From: Microcoleus sp. MP8IB2.171
GTDB lineage: Bacteria > Cyanobacteriota > Cyanobacteriia > Cyanobacteriales > Microcoleaceae
Assembly: GCA_030248405.1 (NCBI GenBank)
Contig: JARCMA010000261.1
Coordinates: 1-32,727 of the forward strand
DNA length: 32,727 bases
Reading direction: 5' to 3'
The stretch's first letter is position 1; every line of letters begins with the position of its first letter. A program made the translations under genes and the position numbers. The notes below the pieces were generated by a model that had not been told where the DNA came from, ran no database searches, and saw only the letters and a list, made by a program, of their open reading frames with translations. Of this stretch, positions 14,147 through 22,697 are shown piece by piece.

Positions 14147-16159
14147 GTGGAGAAGGGAACGTTAGTAGAATTTAGAGTGCACGGCGACCGTCGTCTGGCA
14201 GTTGCCGATCGCCCCGACGGCAAAAAAAACTGGGTTGTCGTAGACGAAAACGGTCAACCGCACAGCATACCGCCCAAACAAATCAGCTACGAAACAGTCG
14301 GAGAAACTTACAAACCCTCCGACATTTCCAAATTTCTTAAAGAAGTAGAAGGTTACTCAGATCCATCGAGTCTTGAAGTGGCTTGGGAACTGCTAGTGGA
14401 TGACGGAGAAAATACAGACCCCGAAGCCCTGGCAATGCTGCTATTTTCCGATCGCACTGCGGCCCAGTGTTACGCAGCTTACTGTTTGCTGTCAACTGAT
14501 AAACTGTATTTCAAACAAAAGGGCGATCGCTACGAACCGCGATCGACAGCCCAAGTAGCCGAAATCAAACACCAGCAAGAAGTAGAACAGCAGCGACACC
14601 AAGAATCCCAAGGATTTTGGGATCGAGTCAAACAGCGACTGGCTGGGGAAAATAATGTAGATTGGCTTCCTAGCGATCGAACTCGCCTCGACGCCCTAGA
14701 ACGCTTTGCCACCCTCGGAGAAGAAGCAACCCATCGCACGCCGGCATTAGAAACTTTAGCCAGCTTACAACGTCCAGAAAACCCCGAAGCAGCATTTGGG
14801 CTCCTAGTCGATCTCGGCCTGTGGAGTCCCCACGAAAACCTGTTTTTGCGGCGCAGCCAAATTCCTCTACAACTATCGGCAAAGGTATTAGAAGTGGCGC
14901 AAAGCTGCCTAAAAGAACCCTTAACCGACTCCGACACAGATAGTCTCGATTTAACTCACCTCAAGGTTTACACGATCGACGACGAAAGCACCACCGAAAT
15001 CGACGACGGACTCAGCTTAGAATTCCTCGAAAACGGCCAGCAGCGCCTGTGGATACACATCGCAGATCCCACCCGCTTGCTTACCCCCGGAGACGAACTC
15101 GACCTCGAAGCCAGAAAGCGCACCACTACGGTTTATCTGCCCACAGGCATGATCCCGATGTTTCCCCCAGCTTTGGCAACCGGGCCCATGAGTTTAATTC
15201 AAGGTAAAGAGTGTAGCGCCCTCAGCTTTAGCGTCACCTTAGACGAAACAGGCGCCGCCCAAGATGATTACAGCATCCACATCAGCAAGATCAAACCTAC
15301 CTACCGCTTAACCTACGATGATGTAGACGAAATGCTGGAGTTGGGAATCGAAGCAGAACCGGAAATAAGCGCGATCGCCTCAGCAGCAAAACTGCGCCAA
15401 AAATGGCGAGAAGCCCAAGGCGCCATCAGTATTTTCATGCCCGAATCCGTCATCAAAGTCAACGGCGACGAGATCAAAATCCACGTCATCGACGACTCCA
15501 CCGCCCGACTTCTAGTAGCTGAAATGATGATTTTAGCTGGCGAATTAGCCGCCCGCTACGGTCAAACACACAGCCTACCAATTCCCTACCGCTATCAGCC
15601 GCAGCCAGAACTCCCCCCAGAGGAAGAACTGCTAGCCGTACCCGCAGGCCCAGCCCGCGCTTGCGCCGTGCGACGTTGTATGCCCCGCAGCGAAATGGGC
15701 TTGACCCCCGGACGGCACGCAGGCTTGGGTTTGGAATCCTACACTCAAGTTACATCTCCGATCCGCCGCTATACCGACTTGCTGACTCACTTCCAAATTA
15801 AAGCCCATCTGCGCGACGAGCCCCTGCCTTTTTCGGCCCAAGAACTACAGGATATTGTGATGTGTCTCGGTACCGCAGTTAGAGAAGCCTCTACCGTGGA
15901 ACGCCAAACTAACCGCTATTGGGGATTGGAATATTTGCGGCGCAATCCTGATGAAGTTTGGGAAGCTTTGATGCTACGTTGGCTGAGGGAAGATAGCAAT
16001 CTTGCTTTGATTTTGTTGGAAGAGTTGGGTTTGGAATTGGCGATGCGATTTGGTCGATCGGTCGAAATTGGCGATCGGCTAGAAGTCAAAGTCACTCACT
16101 GCGATCCGCGATCGGATGTGATTAACTTCCAAGAAGTGATTCTGGAAGCCGCACAATAG
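14147..16159 (+). CDS. RNase II/RNase R family 3'-5' exoribonuclease (RNB domain)
   Basis: A 670-residue protein. The RNB catalytic signature is at about 277-288, YTIDDESTTEIDDGLS: D278, E284, D286 and D287 correspond to the four metal-binding acidic residues of E. coli RNase II, with Glu in place of the second Asp. SPIRRYTDLLTH (R540, R541) is the conserved Arg block. The N-terminal 200 residues have no clear cold-shock pair, and the C-terminal S1 part is short, which fits the cyanobacterial/plastid branch that trims and degrades RNA. The start is GTG at 14147 (GTGGAGAAGGGAAC), with no ATG before the conserved region. It follows rpsR after 302 bases that hold a MITE-like element, so it probably has its own promoter. 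Confidence 0.88.
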   Translation: MEKGTLVEFRVHGDRRLAVADRPDGKKNWVVVDENGQPHSIPPKQISYETVGETYKPSDISKFLKEVEGYSDPSSLEVAWELLVDDGENTDPEALAMLLFSDRTAAQCYAAYCLLSTDKLYFKQKGDRYEPRSTAQVAEIKHQQEVEQQRHQESQGFWDRVKQRLAGENNVDWLPSDRTRLDALERFATLGEEATHRTPALETLASLQRPENPEAAFGLLVDLGLWSPHENLFLRRSQIPLQLSAKVLEVAQSCLKEPLTDSDTDSLDLTHLKVYTIDDESTTEIDDGLSLEFLENGQQRLWIHIADPTRLLTPGDELDLEARKRTTTVYLPTGMIPMFPPALATGPMSLIQGKECSALSFSVTLDETGAAQDDYSIHISKIKPTYRLTYDDVDEMLELGIEAEPEISAIASAAKLRQKWREAQGAISIFMPESVIKVNGDEIKIHVIDDSTARLLVAEMMILAGELAARYGQTHSLPIPYRYQPQPELPPEEELLAVPAGPARACAVRRCMPRSEMGLTPGRHAGLGLESYTQVTSPIRRYTDLLTHFQIKAHLRDEPLPFSAQELQDIVMCLGTAVREASTVERQTNRYWGLEYLRRNPDEVWEALMLRWLREDSNLALILLEELGLELAMRFGRSVEIGDRLEVKVTHCDPRSDVINFQEVILEAAQ

Positions 16160-16594
16160 GATTTTAGATTTTAGATTTTAGATTTTGGATTGCAAAAATC
16201 TGTGTTGAAGGCTGAAACTGAGGATAAATCTCGTTTTTAGTCGAGTTCCTGACCCCCTCGCATCCCCCTTGTCAAGGGCAGGGGGGTAAAAAATATCATG
16301 GTTTCATATCTAGTCCTGTAAAATAATCATAATTCTTGTCAGGGCTAGTTCAGCCCCGATCTGTAATATAAGCCAGAAATCCCCTAAACCCGCCCCGATC
16401 AAAATATTGTGGTCGATCGACTGGACATGATATCCGATCCAAGACGGGTAATACTTTTGACATTAAGTTGACACGCTTTGCTATCTCCTCTGTGTCCTCT
16501 GTGTCCTCTGCGGTTAATAAAAAAAACTTCAGCATTGTAAAAAAAATTGGAAGTTTTTACCGCAGCCTAGTAATCTAAAATTTAAAATCGCAAA
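16160..16594. other. Spacer with ATTTTAG heptamers, a C/G-rich hairpin and a dispersed repeat
   Basis: No gene seen in 435 bases. Period-7 ATTTTAG copies lie at 16161-16195. A hairpin (CCCTT at 16266-16270 with AAGGG at 16274-16278, flanked by C- and G-runs, then TAAAAAA) may end rnr-type transcription. CCTCTGTGT direct repeats at about 16487-16520 lead into CTCTGCGGTTAAT, a spacer repeat common in cyanobacteria. An open frame on the minus strand here only translates that repeat. Confidence 0.5.
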
Positions 16595-18040
16595 ATGCCC
16601 AATTCAATTAGCCAAGTTCAGCCGCCGCTGGAATTCATACCCCCAGCCTACGACCCCCTAGTAGTCCAGGGTTGTCAGCAAATACTCCCTTGGTGGCTGC
16701 GATTTAAGACGAATATCAGCCACATTCAAGCCGAAAACGTCGAAACCCTCGCCGAATTATTCCACCAATTTCAAAATCAGAAAGTTCGTTTCTTGCTAGC
16801 CTTCCGCCACCCCAACTGCGACGATCCCTACTGTTTGGGACAACTGGTTTGGAAACTCGTTCCCCAGGCGGCGCGCGCCAAAGGCATTCCCCTGCAATTC
16901 CCCGTACATTCGCACTTTATTTATGATCGCGGAATTCCGCTGTGGGCCGGTTCTGGCGTCGGCTGGCTGTATTCTCGCCTCGGTGGTACTCCGATTGTGC
17001 GCGGTAAGATCGATCGCGCCGGATTGCGATCGGCCCGCAATTTATTTGCTAACAGCCAATTCCCGATCGCCGCAGCCCCAGAAGGCGCCACCAACGGTCA
17101 CAATGAAATAGTTAGCCCCCTCGAACCGGGAATTGCTCAAATGGGCTTCTGGTGCGTTGAAGACTTGCTGAAAGCCGGACGTATTGATGAAAAAGTGTTA
17201 ATTGTGCCGATCGGCATTCAATACCGCTATGTCAACCCGCCTTGGGAACCCCTAGAAAAACTTTTAACTCAATTAGAAATTGATTGCGGACTGCCACCCT
17301 TAGAACGCACCAATCTCGCCAATCTAGAGGCAGAAAATTCCGCTACCGAAGACCAAAATCACAAATTTCAATATCTGCGCCTGATTCGACTTGGCAGCAA
17401 CTTATTAACAGTAATGTCAGAGTTTTACAGCCGTTTTTATCATAAAAAAATACAACCAGAAATATCTATTTTAACATCATTGTCGTTATCAGAAAAAACG
17501 GCTAATAATTCGGGTAATGAAGTAATGATAGCTCGACTGAAAGCACTGTTAGACGTGGCTTTGCAAGTAGCAGAAGAATATTTTAACTTAAAGCCCAAAG
17601 GCAGTTTGATAGACCGCTGCCGCCGTCTGGAACAAGCAGGTTGGGACTATATTTATCGAGAAGATATCAAAGATATTGCAGCCCTTTGTGCCTTAGAAAG
17701 AGGATTAGCCGATCGCCTCGCTGAAGAAGCAAGTCTTCGGATGTGGCACATGAGACTGGTAGAAAGTTTCGTGTCCGTCACGGGCAGGTACGTCGCAGAA
17801 CAACTGACAGCAGAACGTTTGGCAGAAACAACTTTGCTGCTGTGGGACGTACTGGCTCGCATCAAAGGGGGAAATCCTTTCGGCAGACCGAAGTTGGGCA
17901 AACAGCAAGTACAAATGACCGTGGGCGAACCCATATCAGTGAGCGATCGTTGGGATCGATATCAAACCAGTCGCAGGTTAGCAGTTGCCGAACTCACTCA
18001 AGACTTGCAATCAGCTTTAGAAGCAATGATTAAATCTTAA
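16595..18040 (+). CDS. PlsC-like 1-acylglycerol-3-phosphate acyltransferase family protein
   Basis: A 481-residue protein. The acyltransferase HX4D motif is at H72-D77 (FRHPNCDDPY), and the second block is at 162-167 (PEGATNG, matching the family's PEGxxS). Between them, RLGGTPIVRGKID and SARNLFANSQFPIAA fit the PlsC fold. Relatives add an acyl chain to lysophosphatidate in membrane lipid synthesis; cyanobacterial long forms with an extra C-terminal helical domain (here about 300-481) are of uncertain substrate. There are no clear membrane segments. The start follows CTAAAATTTAAAATCGCAAA, a dispersed spacer motif, without a Shine-Dalgarno sequence. Confidence 0.75.
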   Translation: MPNSISQVQPPLEFIPPAYDPLVVQGCQQILPWWLRFKTNISHIQAENVETLAELFHQFQNQKVRFLLAFRHPNCDDPYCLGQLVWKLVPQAARAKGIPLQFPVHSHFIYDRGIPLWAGSGVGWLYSRLGGTPIVRGKIDRAGLRSARNLFANSQFPIAAAPEGATNGHNEIVSPLEPGIAQMGFWCVEDLLKAGRIDEKVLIVPIGIQYRYVNPPWEPLEKLLTQLEIDCGLPPLERTNLANLEAENSATEDQNHKFQYLRLIRLGSNLLTVMSEFYSRFYHKKIQPEISILTSLSLSEKTANNSGNEVMIARLKALLDVALQVAEEYFNLKPKGSLIDRCRRLEQAGWDYIYREDIKDIAALCALERGLADRLAEEASLRMWHMRLVESFVSVTGRYVAEQLTAERLAETTLLLWDVLARIKGGNPFGRPKLGKQQVQMTVGEPISVSDRWDRYQTSRRLAVAELTQDLQSALEAMIKS

Positions 18041-18196
18041 TTAGTCAGATAAACAAGAGCTTCTAGGGAAGAAGGAATATATATTTTTCTTGACTATTTT
18101 TTTTGTGGTGAATTATAAACAGATTGTTATAGACTTTTGGAATAGGTCTAATGAACCGCCAAGCCTCGCTCGACAATGAACCAATAAAAATTAGCG

Positions 18197-19084
18197 ATGA
18201 CTAACAAACCTATCGATTTGTCTACTAACTCAATTAAGGTAAAACTGCTGAATTATTTAGCGCAGGAATTGCTCACACCGCTCACTTCTGTCCTCGGCAT
18301 GGCAAGCGTGTTGAAACAAGAAATTTATGGCCCCTTAACGAGCAAGCAAAAAGAATATATTGACGTGATCCAAGACAGCAGCCGCTCTTTGCGATCGCTA
18401 GTTGAAGAAATTTTGGAACTCGCAGACCTAGATGATTCCGCTTTCACCTTGAAGCGAACCGCAGTCGATATAGAAACTTTGTGCCAGCAGGTTGTGACAA
18501 TCCTGTCGCCGGCGGCAAGTAGACGAGAGCAAGAAATTAATTTGTCGATGGGGCCCGGGTCGCGCATCTGGTTGGTGGATAAAGATAAGGTTCAGCAAAT
18601 GCTGCACCACTTAATTTTTAGCATTATTCAATCTGCTGGGGCAGGCAGCGTGATTCGAGTCCACGTTTCTCGGAAAGAAGACGGTATCAACATCGGAGTT
18701 TGGGTTTTTCATCCTTGGTTAGGGGAAAGTTTGCCCCATGCTAAACTCTACACCGACTACTTGTTGAAGGCCGGATCTGTTAGCGGTTCGCCATCGCACT
18801 CCGAAACCGACTCCCTCGGAGTCGAAGCGCAACTCCCGACACAGGGTTCGCAGCGATTAACGCTGGCGTTTTCTGAGTTGGCGGCTTTGGTGGCCCAGAA
18901 TGCAGAGGATAGCGCACCTGTTTTAGCTGGTTACGGGGCGCGGGAACGCTTGGGGCTGCTGCTTTGCTGCCAATTGGTGGAAATTCAAGGCGGTCAACTC
19001 TCAATTCAAGGAGCCCCGGAATCTGGATATCGCTACGTGCTCTGGCTGCCCTGCACAAATGCTACGGAATTGTTGGAAGGATGA
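18197..19084 (+). CDS. Histidine-kinase-like protein lacking the phospho-acceptor His
   Basis: A 295-residue soluble protein with HisKA and HATPase layout. The H-box, normally SHELRTPL, reads AQELLTPL, so Gln23 (codon CAG, 18263-18265) stands where the phosphorylated His should be; the rest of the dimerisation helices (LTSVLGMASVLK to EILELADLDD) is well kept. In the ATPase part the N-box Asn is missing (QQMLHHLIFSIIQSAG) and no DxGxG G1 box is seen, while the last block (ERLGLLLCCQLVEIQGGQL, then GYRYVLWLP) is recognisable. It is therefore probably not an active kinase but a dimerising or regulatory relative. No response regulator is adjacent. The function is unknown. Confidence 0.7.
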   Translation: MTNKPIDLSTNSIKVKLLNYLAQELLTPLTSVLGMASVLKQEIYGPLTSKQKEYIDVIQDSSRSLRSLVEEILELADLDDSAFTLKRTAVDIETLCQQVVTILSPAASRREQEINLSMGPGSRIWLVDKDKVQQMLHHLIFSIIQSAGAGSVIRVHVSRKEDGINIGVWVFHPWLGESLPHAKLYTDYLLKAGSVSGSPSHSETDSLGVEAQLPTQGSQRLTLAFSELAALVAQNAEDSAPVLAGYGARERLGLLLCCQLVEIQGGQLSIQGAPESGYRYVLWLPCTNATELLEG

Positions 19085-19085
19085 A

Positions 19086-19178
19086 GTTAGTTGACAGTTG
19101 ACAGTTGACAGTTGACAGTTGACAGTTGACGGTTGACGGTTGACAGTTGACAGTTGACAGTTGACAGTTGACGGTTGA
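19086..19178. repeat. Long heptamer tandem array (AGTTGAC)n
   Basis: About 13 copies of the TTGACAG/AGTTGAC unit with a few ACGGTTG variants, starting right after the stop of the kinase-like gene. It is the longest array of this unit in the window. Confidence 0.9.
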
Positions 19179-19225
19179 GCGAAGGAATAAGGAATAAGGA
19201 AGAGGGCTAGAGGGGGATAATTGCC

Positions 19226-19290
19226 CGATTACCTATTACCAATTACCGATTACCGATTACCGATTACCAATTACCAATGCCCGATTACTA
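19226..19290. repeat. Heptamer tandem array (ATTACCG)n in front of ictB
   Basis: Unit ATTACC plus one variable base (T, A or G), about seven copies, then a degenerate tail. The array is in the ictB frame and would add ITDYRLPITNY-like residues if an upstream ATG were used; the ATG at 19311 avoids it. Confidence 0.85.
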
Positions 19291-19310
19291 AGTACAAATC
19301 TAAAATAGCA

Positions 19311-20774
19311 ATGAATTCAGTTTGGCAACAGTTAACTCTGGCAAATTTGCCGCTCTCTCAGTGGCAAAGTAGAAGTTATTTATTCAATTTGGCGATCGGC
19401 TCTTTACGCAGTTGGCGACAAAGTAGCTGGCTGATGCAGTGGGCAGAACCCTTGGGTTTTGTTTTGCTGGCCTTGACTTTCGGTTTTGCGCCGTTTGTAA
19501 GCAATGCCTTGGTGGGGGTGTTGATGGCGGCTAGCGCTGCATTTTGGGTGCTGCTGACTGTTTCGGACGATCGCGCGATCGCCTTGAGCCCGATTCACTT
19601 GCTGGTACTGCTGTACTGGGGCATTGCCACCGTCGCAACGGCGATGTCGCCGGTGAAAGTCGCCGCTGCTACTGGTTGGAGCAAGCTAACGCTGTATTTG
19701 CTGTTTTTTGCGCTGATGGCTCGGATATTGCGATCGCCCCGTTGGCGATCGTGGTTAATTGCCGTATTTTTGAACGTCGCTCTAGTTGTCAGTTTCTACG
19801 GCGTGCGACAGTGGATTGACAAAGTGCCACCATTAGCTACTTGGAACGATCCGACTTCTACTCAAGCCAATGTCACGCGAGTTTACAGTTTTCTGGGAAA
19901 TCCTAACTTGCTTGGTTCCTATTTACTGCCAGCCATTGCATTGAGCGCCGCCGCACTTTTTGTGTGGAAAGGATGGGGAACAAAAATTTTAGCGCTGACG
20001 ATGCTGGTGGTGAATTGCGCGTGTTTGCGCTACACGGACAGCCGGGGTGCTTGGATCGGTTTTGTGGCTCTACTGGTGGTATTTTTAGTGCTGCTGTGGT
20101 ACTGGTACAGCCCTTTGATGCCTCGGTTCTGGCGAACTTGGGCGCTGCCGTTAGGGTTAGGAGGTTTGGCTGGGGCCTTAATTTTGGGAGTGGCTTTAGT
20201 GGAACCCCTGCGCGATCGAGTTTCGAGTATGTTTATCGGCCGAGGTGACAGCAGCAACAATTTTCGGATTAATGTTTGGACGGCGGTGGTTGACATGATT
20301 CGCGATCGACCAATTCTCGGAATTGGCCCGGGAAACACTGCTTTTAATAAAGTTTATCCGCTTTATATGAAGCCGAAATTCACTGCTTTGAGCGCTTATT
20401 CCGTGCTGTTGGAAATTGCGGTGGAAACCGGTTTTATCGGTTTAATGTGTTTCCTGTGGCTGATGACTGTCACCATCAATCAAGGTTTGTTGCAGATCAA
20501 ACATCTGCGGGATTCACAATTTAACATCTCTAGTTTAGAGTCGGAATCGCAAAATCCCAAATCTAAAATCCCAAATCTAAAATCGAATCAGGGGTTTTGG
20601 TTGATTGGGGCGATCGCAACTTTAGCCGGCATGATGGCCCACGGTTTTGTCGATACAGTTTGGTACCGGCCGGAAGTTAATATGCTTTGGTGGTTGATGG
20701 TGGCGATTATTGCTAGTTTTTACAGCAACTCGCATCAGCAGCAGCAAGATTCAGCTTTGACGGAGGGCGAGTAG
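19311..20774 (+). CDS. ictB: IctB family protein (putative bicarbonate transport / O-antigen ligase-like)
   Basis: A 487-residue membrane protein with about ten hydrophobic segments. The start MNSVWQQLTLANLPLSQW, the loop SFLGNPNLLGSYLLPA, the stretch CLRYTDSRGAWIGF and GIGPGNTAFNKVYPLYM are marks of the cyanobacterial IctB family, which belongs to the Wzy_C/O-antigen ligase superfamily. IctB was first linked to inorganic carbon accumulation in Synechococcus; its exact activity is disputed. The frame is open from 19221, but those codons are a heptamer array, so I start at 19311. Residues about 405-427 (SQNPKSKIPNLKSNQ region) are coded by AAATCTAAAATCCC-type DNA, the same unit as in nearby spacers, and look like an insertion in a loop between two membrane segments. 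Confidence 0.82.
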   Translation: MNSVWQQLTLANLPLSQWQSRSYLFNLAIGSLRSWRQSSWLMQWAEPLGFVLLALTFGFAPFVSNALVGVLMAASAAFWVLLTVSDDRAIALSPIHLLVLLYWGIATVATAMSPVKVAAATGWSKLTLYLLFFALMARILRSPRWRSWLIAVFLNVALVVSFYGVRQWIDKVPPLATWNDPTSTQANVTRVYSFLGNPNLLGSYLLPAIALSAAALFVWKGWGTKILALTMLVVNCACLRYTDSRGAWIGFVALLVVFLVLLWYWYSPLMPRFWRTWALPLGLGGLAGALILGVALVEPLRDRVSSMFIGRGDSSNNFRINVWTAVVDMIRDRPILGIGPGNTAFNKVYPLYMKPKFTALSAYSVLLEIAVETGFIGLMCFLWLMTVTINQGLLQIKHLRDSQFNISSLESESQNPKSKIPNLKSNQGFWLIGAIATLAGMMAHGFVDTVWYRPEVNMLWWLMVAIIASFYSNSHQQQQDSALTEGE

Positions 20775-20785
20775 ATAGAATTGCT

Positions 20786-20806
20786 GGCGGGGATTTTCTC
20801 CCCGCC
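20786..20806 (+). terminator. Hairpin behind ictB
   Basis: Perfect 8-bp stem GGCGGGGA/TCCCCGCC with a TTTTC loop, 12 bases after the ictB stop. The strong G/C stem and position support a terminator; there is no T-run after it. Confidence 0.55.
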
Positions 20807-20955
20807 CGGTGTGGATTCCAGCAATAGCCGATACAGCAATGATTAAGAGTTATATCAGTGCCAAAAAAAAATGCAGCTTTATGCAAGCTGCAAACCATTA
20901 TAGCCATAAGTTATTTCCAATTCTTCAATTCTTAATCTCACATCTCAAATGCTAT

Positions 20956-20976
20956 AAGGTGCGGACGGCGCACCTT
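20956..20976. repeat. Short hairpin repeat (AAGGTGCG / CGCACCTT)
   Basis: Perfect 8-bp stem with a GACGG loop in the spacer behind ictB. A related stretch, GCTGCGGACTCCGCACCTTG, lies near 12550-12570, so it is probably a dispersed palindromic element. Confidence 0.5.
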
Positions 20977-21056
20977 GCATACTACTACTACATACTACAT
21001 ACCTGTTGCTGTAAAGTGGTGATGGTACACTCTACAAAATTTATTGAAAATAACTC

Positions 21057-21284
21057 TTATTCTTCGCTCTCCGGAGTCATGATGAATCTCGGACACGCAT
21101 ATTTTCCACCATTTCTATCTCTGCACTGTCGCATCGACTGATTCGAGTTGAACAGCATTTTGACTGATTCATTAACGGCAGGGTTAACAGTCGCAGGAGT
21201 TGGGAGTGCTTTTGAGGCTTGACTTAGCTCCAGTACCGTTATAATTGCCAGTATGGTTGATGAAAGCAAAACTGTGCGTTTCAT
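21057..21284 (-). CDS. Small exported protein of unknown function
   Basis: A 75-residue protein. The first 26 residues (MKRTVLLSSTILAIITVLEL then SQASKA) form a signal peptide with a likely cleavage after the ASKA site. The mature part is about 49 residues with two Cys (QCRDRNGGKYACPRF), enough for one disulphide or a metal site. I do not recognise the family. Its ATG overlaps the stop of the TPR gene (ATGA), so it is translated together with that gene and may be its partner. Confidence 0.55.
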   Translation of the reverse strand: MKRTVLLSSTILAIITVLELSQASKALPTPATVNPAVNESVKMLFNSNQSMRQCRDRNGGKYACPRFIMTPESEE

Positions 21285-22006
21285 TTATTTGTTTTTTCCT
21301 CGTTTAATCGTTGACGTGCCATCCCTATCCATATATCCTCATCGAATTCTTGAGAATCCGCATACTTTAGACAAATTTTCCACTGCGGTAGCGCTTCCTT
21401 AGTATTTTTCATCTTTTCTAGGACTTGCGCTTTTAAGCAGTAAGTTGCTGGTCCTTCACTATCAAGTTTAATCGCTTCATCCAGATGTTGCAATGCCTCT
21501 GAATATCGACCCTGTTCCAGGCGAGCCCATCCCAAATTTTTGAGTAAAGAATATTTGACTCGATCGTCCTCAGCTAATTTCCAACCTTGCAACAGGAAGT
21601 GAACGGCAGCCGGATAGTTTTTTTGATCAACTATATATAATCGAGCCAGATTGCTGTAAGCAGCAGGCAGACCGAGTTTGGCAGCTTGCAGATATTTTCC
21701 TCGGGCACATTGTAAATCTTGCACCTCTTCGCAAAGCCATCCTAAATTGTAAAGAGCTGTTCGGCTTTTTGGATCTACCCAGAGCGCTAACTCATATGCT
21801 TTTTGAGTATCCGCCAATCGATTGGCTTTGTAGTTTTCAAACGCAATATTATTAAAAAAAGATGCCAGTTCCGGCAAAGCAATTTTCCAGCCGCCAAAGC
21901 CTACTGCTAGCATCAGCAAAAAAGCTCCCCACTTGGAGTTATGATGCTTTTTTACTGGCTCTTTCATGGCATTGAAAATGTTAGCTAATGATGTCATTTT
22001 TAGCAT
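21281..22006 (-). CDS. TPR-repeat membrane-anchored protein
   Basis: A 241-residue protein. One hydrophobic segment (about 26-45, KWGAFLLMLAVGFGGWKIAL) anchors it, followed by about five tetratricopeptide repeats: LADTQKAYELALWVDPKSRT, AAYSNLARLYIVDQKNYPAA, LKNLGWARLEQGRYSEALQH and YCLKAQVLEKMKNTKEALPQ are repeat cores. TPR domains bind other proteins; the partner is unknown. It could start at 22006 or at the next ATG, 21997. The small exported peptide gene follows with a four-base overlap. Confidence 0.75.
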   Translation of the reverse strand: MLKMTSLANIFNAMKEPVKKHHNSKWGAFLLMLAVGFGGWKIALPELASFFNNIAFENYKANRLADTQKAYELALWVDPKSRTALYNLGWLCEEVQDLQCARGKYLQAAKLGLPAAYSNLARLYIVDQKNYPAAVHFLLQGWKLAEDDRVKYSLLKNLGWARLEQGRYSEALQHLDEAIKLDSEGPATYCLKAQVLEKMKNTKEALPQWKICLKYADSQEFDEDIWIGMARQRLNEEKTNK

Positions 22007-22697
22007 TTTTTAACTTGAGAGTTGGGCGATATTTTGTTTGCCAGATTTAATTGCCACCCTAATGGCATCATAATCTTACGAAATGACTCAGGTTTGAGCC
22101 CATTTCTCATAAGAGTTTGTCAGTCCAAAGCCGAATGCTTGGGTAATGCTCCCACTACCCAGATGTATTCGAGCATAGGTTAATCATTCATGAGGCTCCA
22201 CAAGCAATCCGGATATTTTCAGAAAAAAGGAAGCGGGAAGCAGCAAAAAGGTAGAACTGTTGCCTTTTCTAAGTAATAATACTTAGTCAGCGGTCAGTCG
22301 ATCGACAGTATGCGACTGTATGAGGAGATACAGCGTATTCCAGGTTTATGAAGTGTAGGGACTTACCCTGGGCCGTTTCCCTACGGGGATGGAACGAGCT
22401 GGGGTTTAGTTCCTCAACATAGAATCTGCTGTAAGATGGACTCCGGTGAAATAACTCTAATTAAGTTTGTAGTGACGATGGAATTCCTCAAAATCTTCAA
22501 AGGAGGATTTTGAAAAATCTTATGATGAGTAATTAACAGAACTCGATTTAAAATAGCCAATCATTAATGAGCAATCACCAATCATGAATCACTAATGACT
22601 CCTGACTAATAAACATCTCCATAAATTAACTTTCAACCTTCGAGTAGCAAAGGTTTTAGTTTATTGTTCGGAGATGTTTAATGACTAATGACTCTGA
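22007..22697. other. 690-base spacer with a possible structured or mobile-element remnant
   Basis: No confident gene. Bases 22352-22513 form a short plus-strand frame without a start (about 53 codons, ending FKIFKGGF) in a GC-richer stretch with foldable parts: GTTTCC pairing with GGAAC around 22375-22393, and TGGGG with TCCTCA around 22398-22417. This could be the end of an IS200/IS605-type tnpB with its 3' RNA, or a non-coding RNA; I cannot confirm either. A 28-codon basic frame lies at 22191-22277. CTAAGT/ACTTAG pairs at about 22268-22286. AATGACT-like heptamers fill 22560-22610. Confidence 0.35.
22610..22680. repeat. 71-base element with 11-bp inverted repeat ends
   Basis: TAAACATCTCC at 22610-22620 is matched exactly in reverse by GGAGATGTTTA at 22670-22680. 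Inside is a smaller hairpin, AACCTT/AAGGTT. AATGACT-type repeats flank both sides. The element sits 17 bases behind the smpB stop, so it may also act as a terminator; otherwise it looks like a small non-autonomous element. Confidence 0.5.

Noticed and set aside
16350-16535. 61-residue minus-strand frame with AEDTEDTEE
   Set aside because: This peptide is the translation of the CCTCTGTGT spacer repeat; there are no other signs of a gene.
19086-19178. Possible CRISPR array
   Set aside because: The unit is 7 bases with no spacers; it is a simple tandem repeat.
19221-19310. N-terminal extension of ictB
   Set aside because: These codons are ATTACCG heptamers (ITDYRLPITNY-like); the family N-terminus begins at 19311.
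20809-21141. 110-residue plus-strand frame
   Set aside because: It crosses a hairpin repeat and overlaps the exported peptide gene on the other strand; the composition is not protein-like.
22007-22697. Possible tmRNA gene next to smpB
   Set aside because: No tRNA-like ends and no ALAA-type tag frame could be found on either strand.
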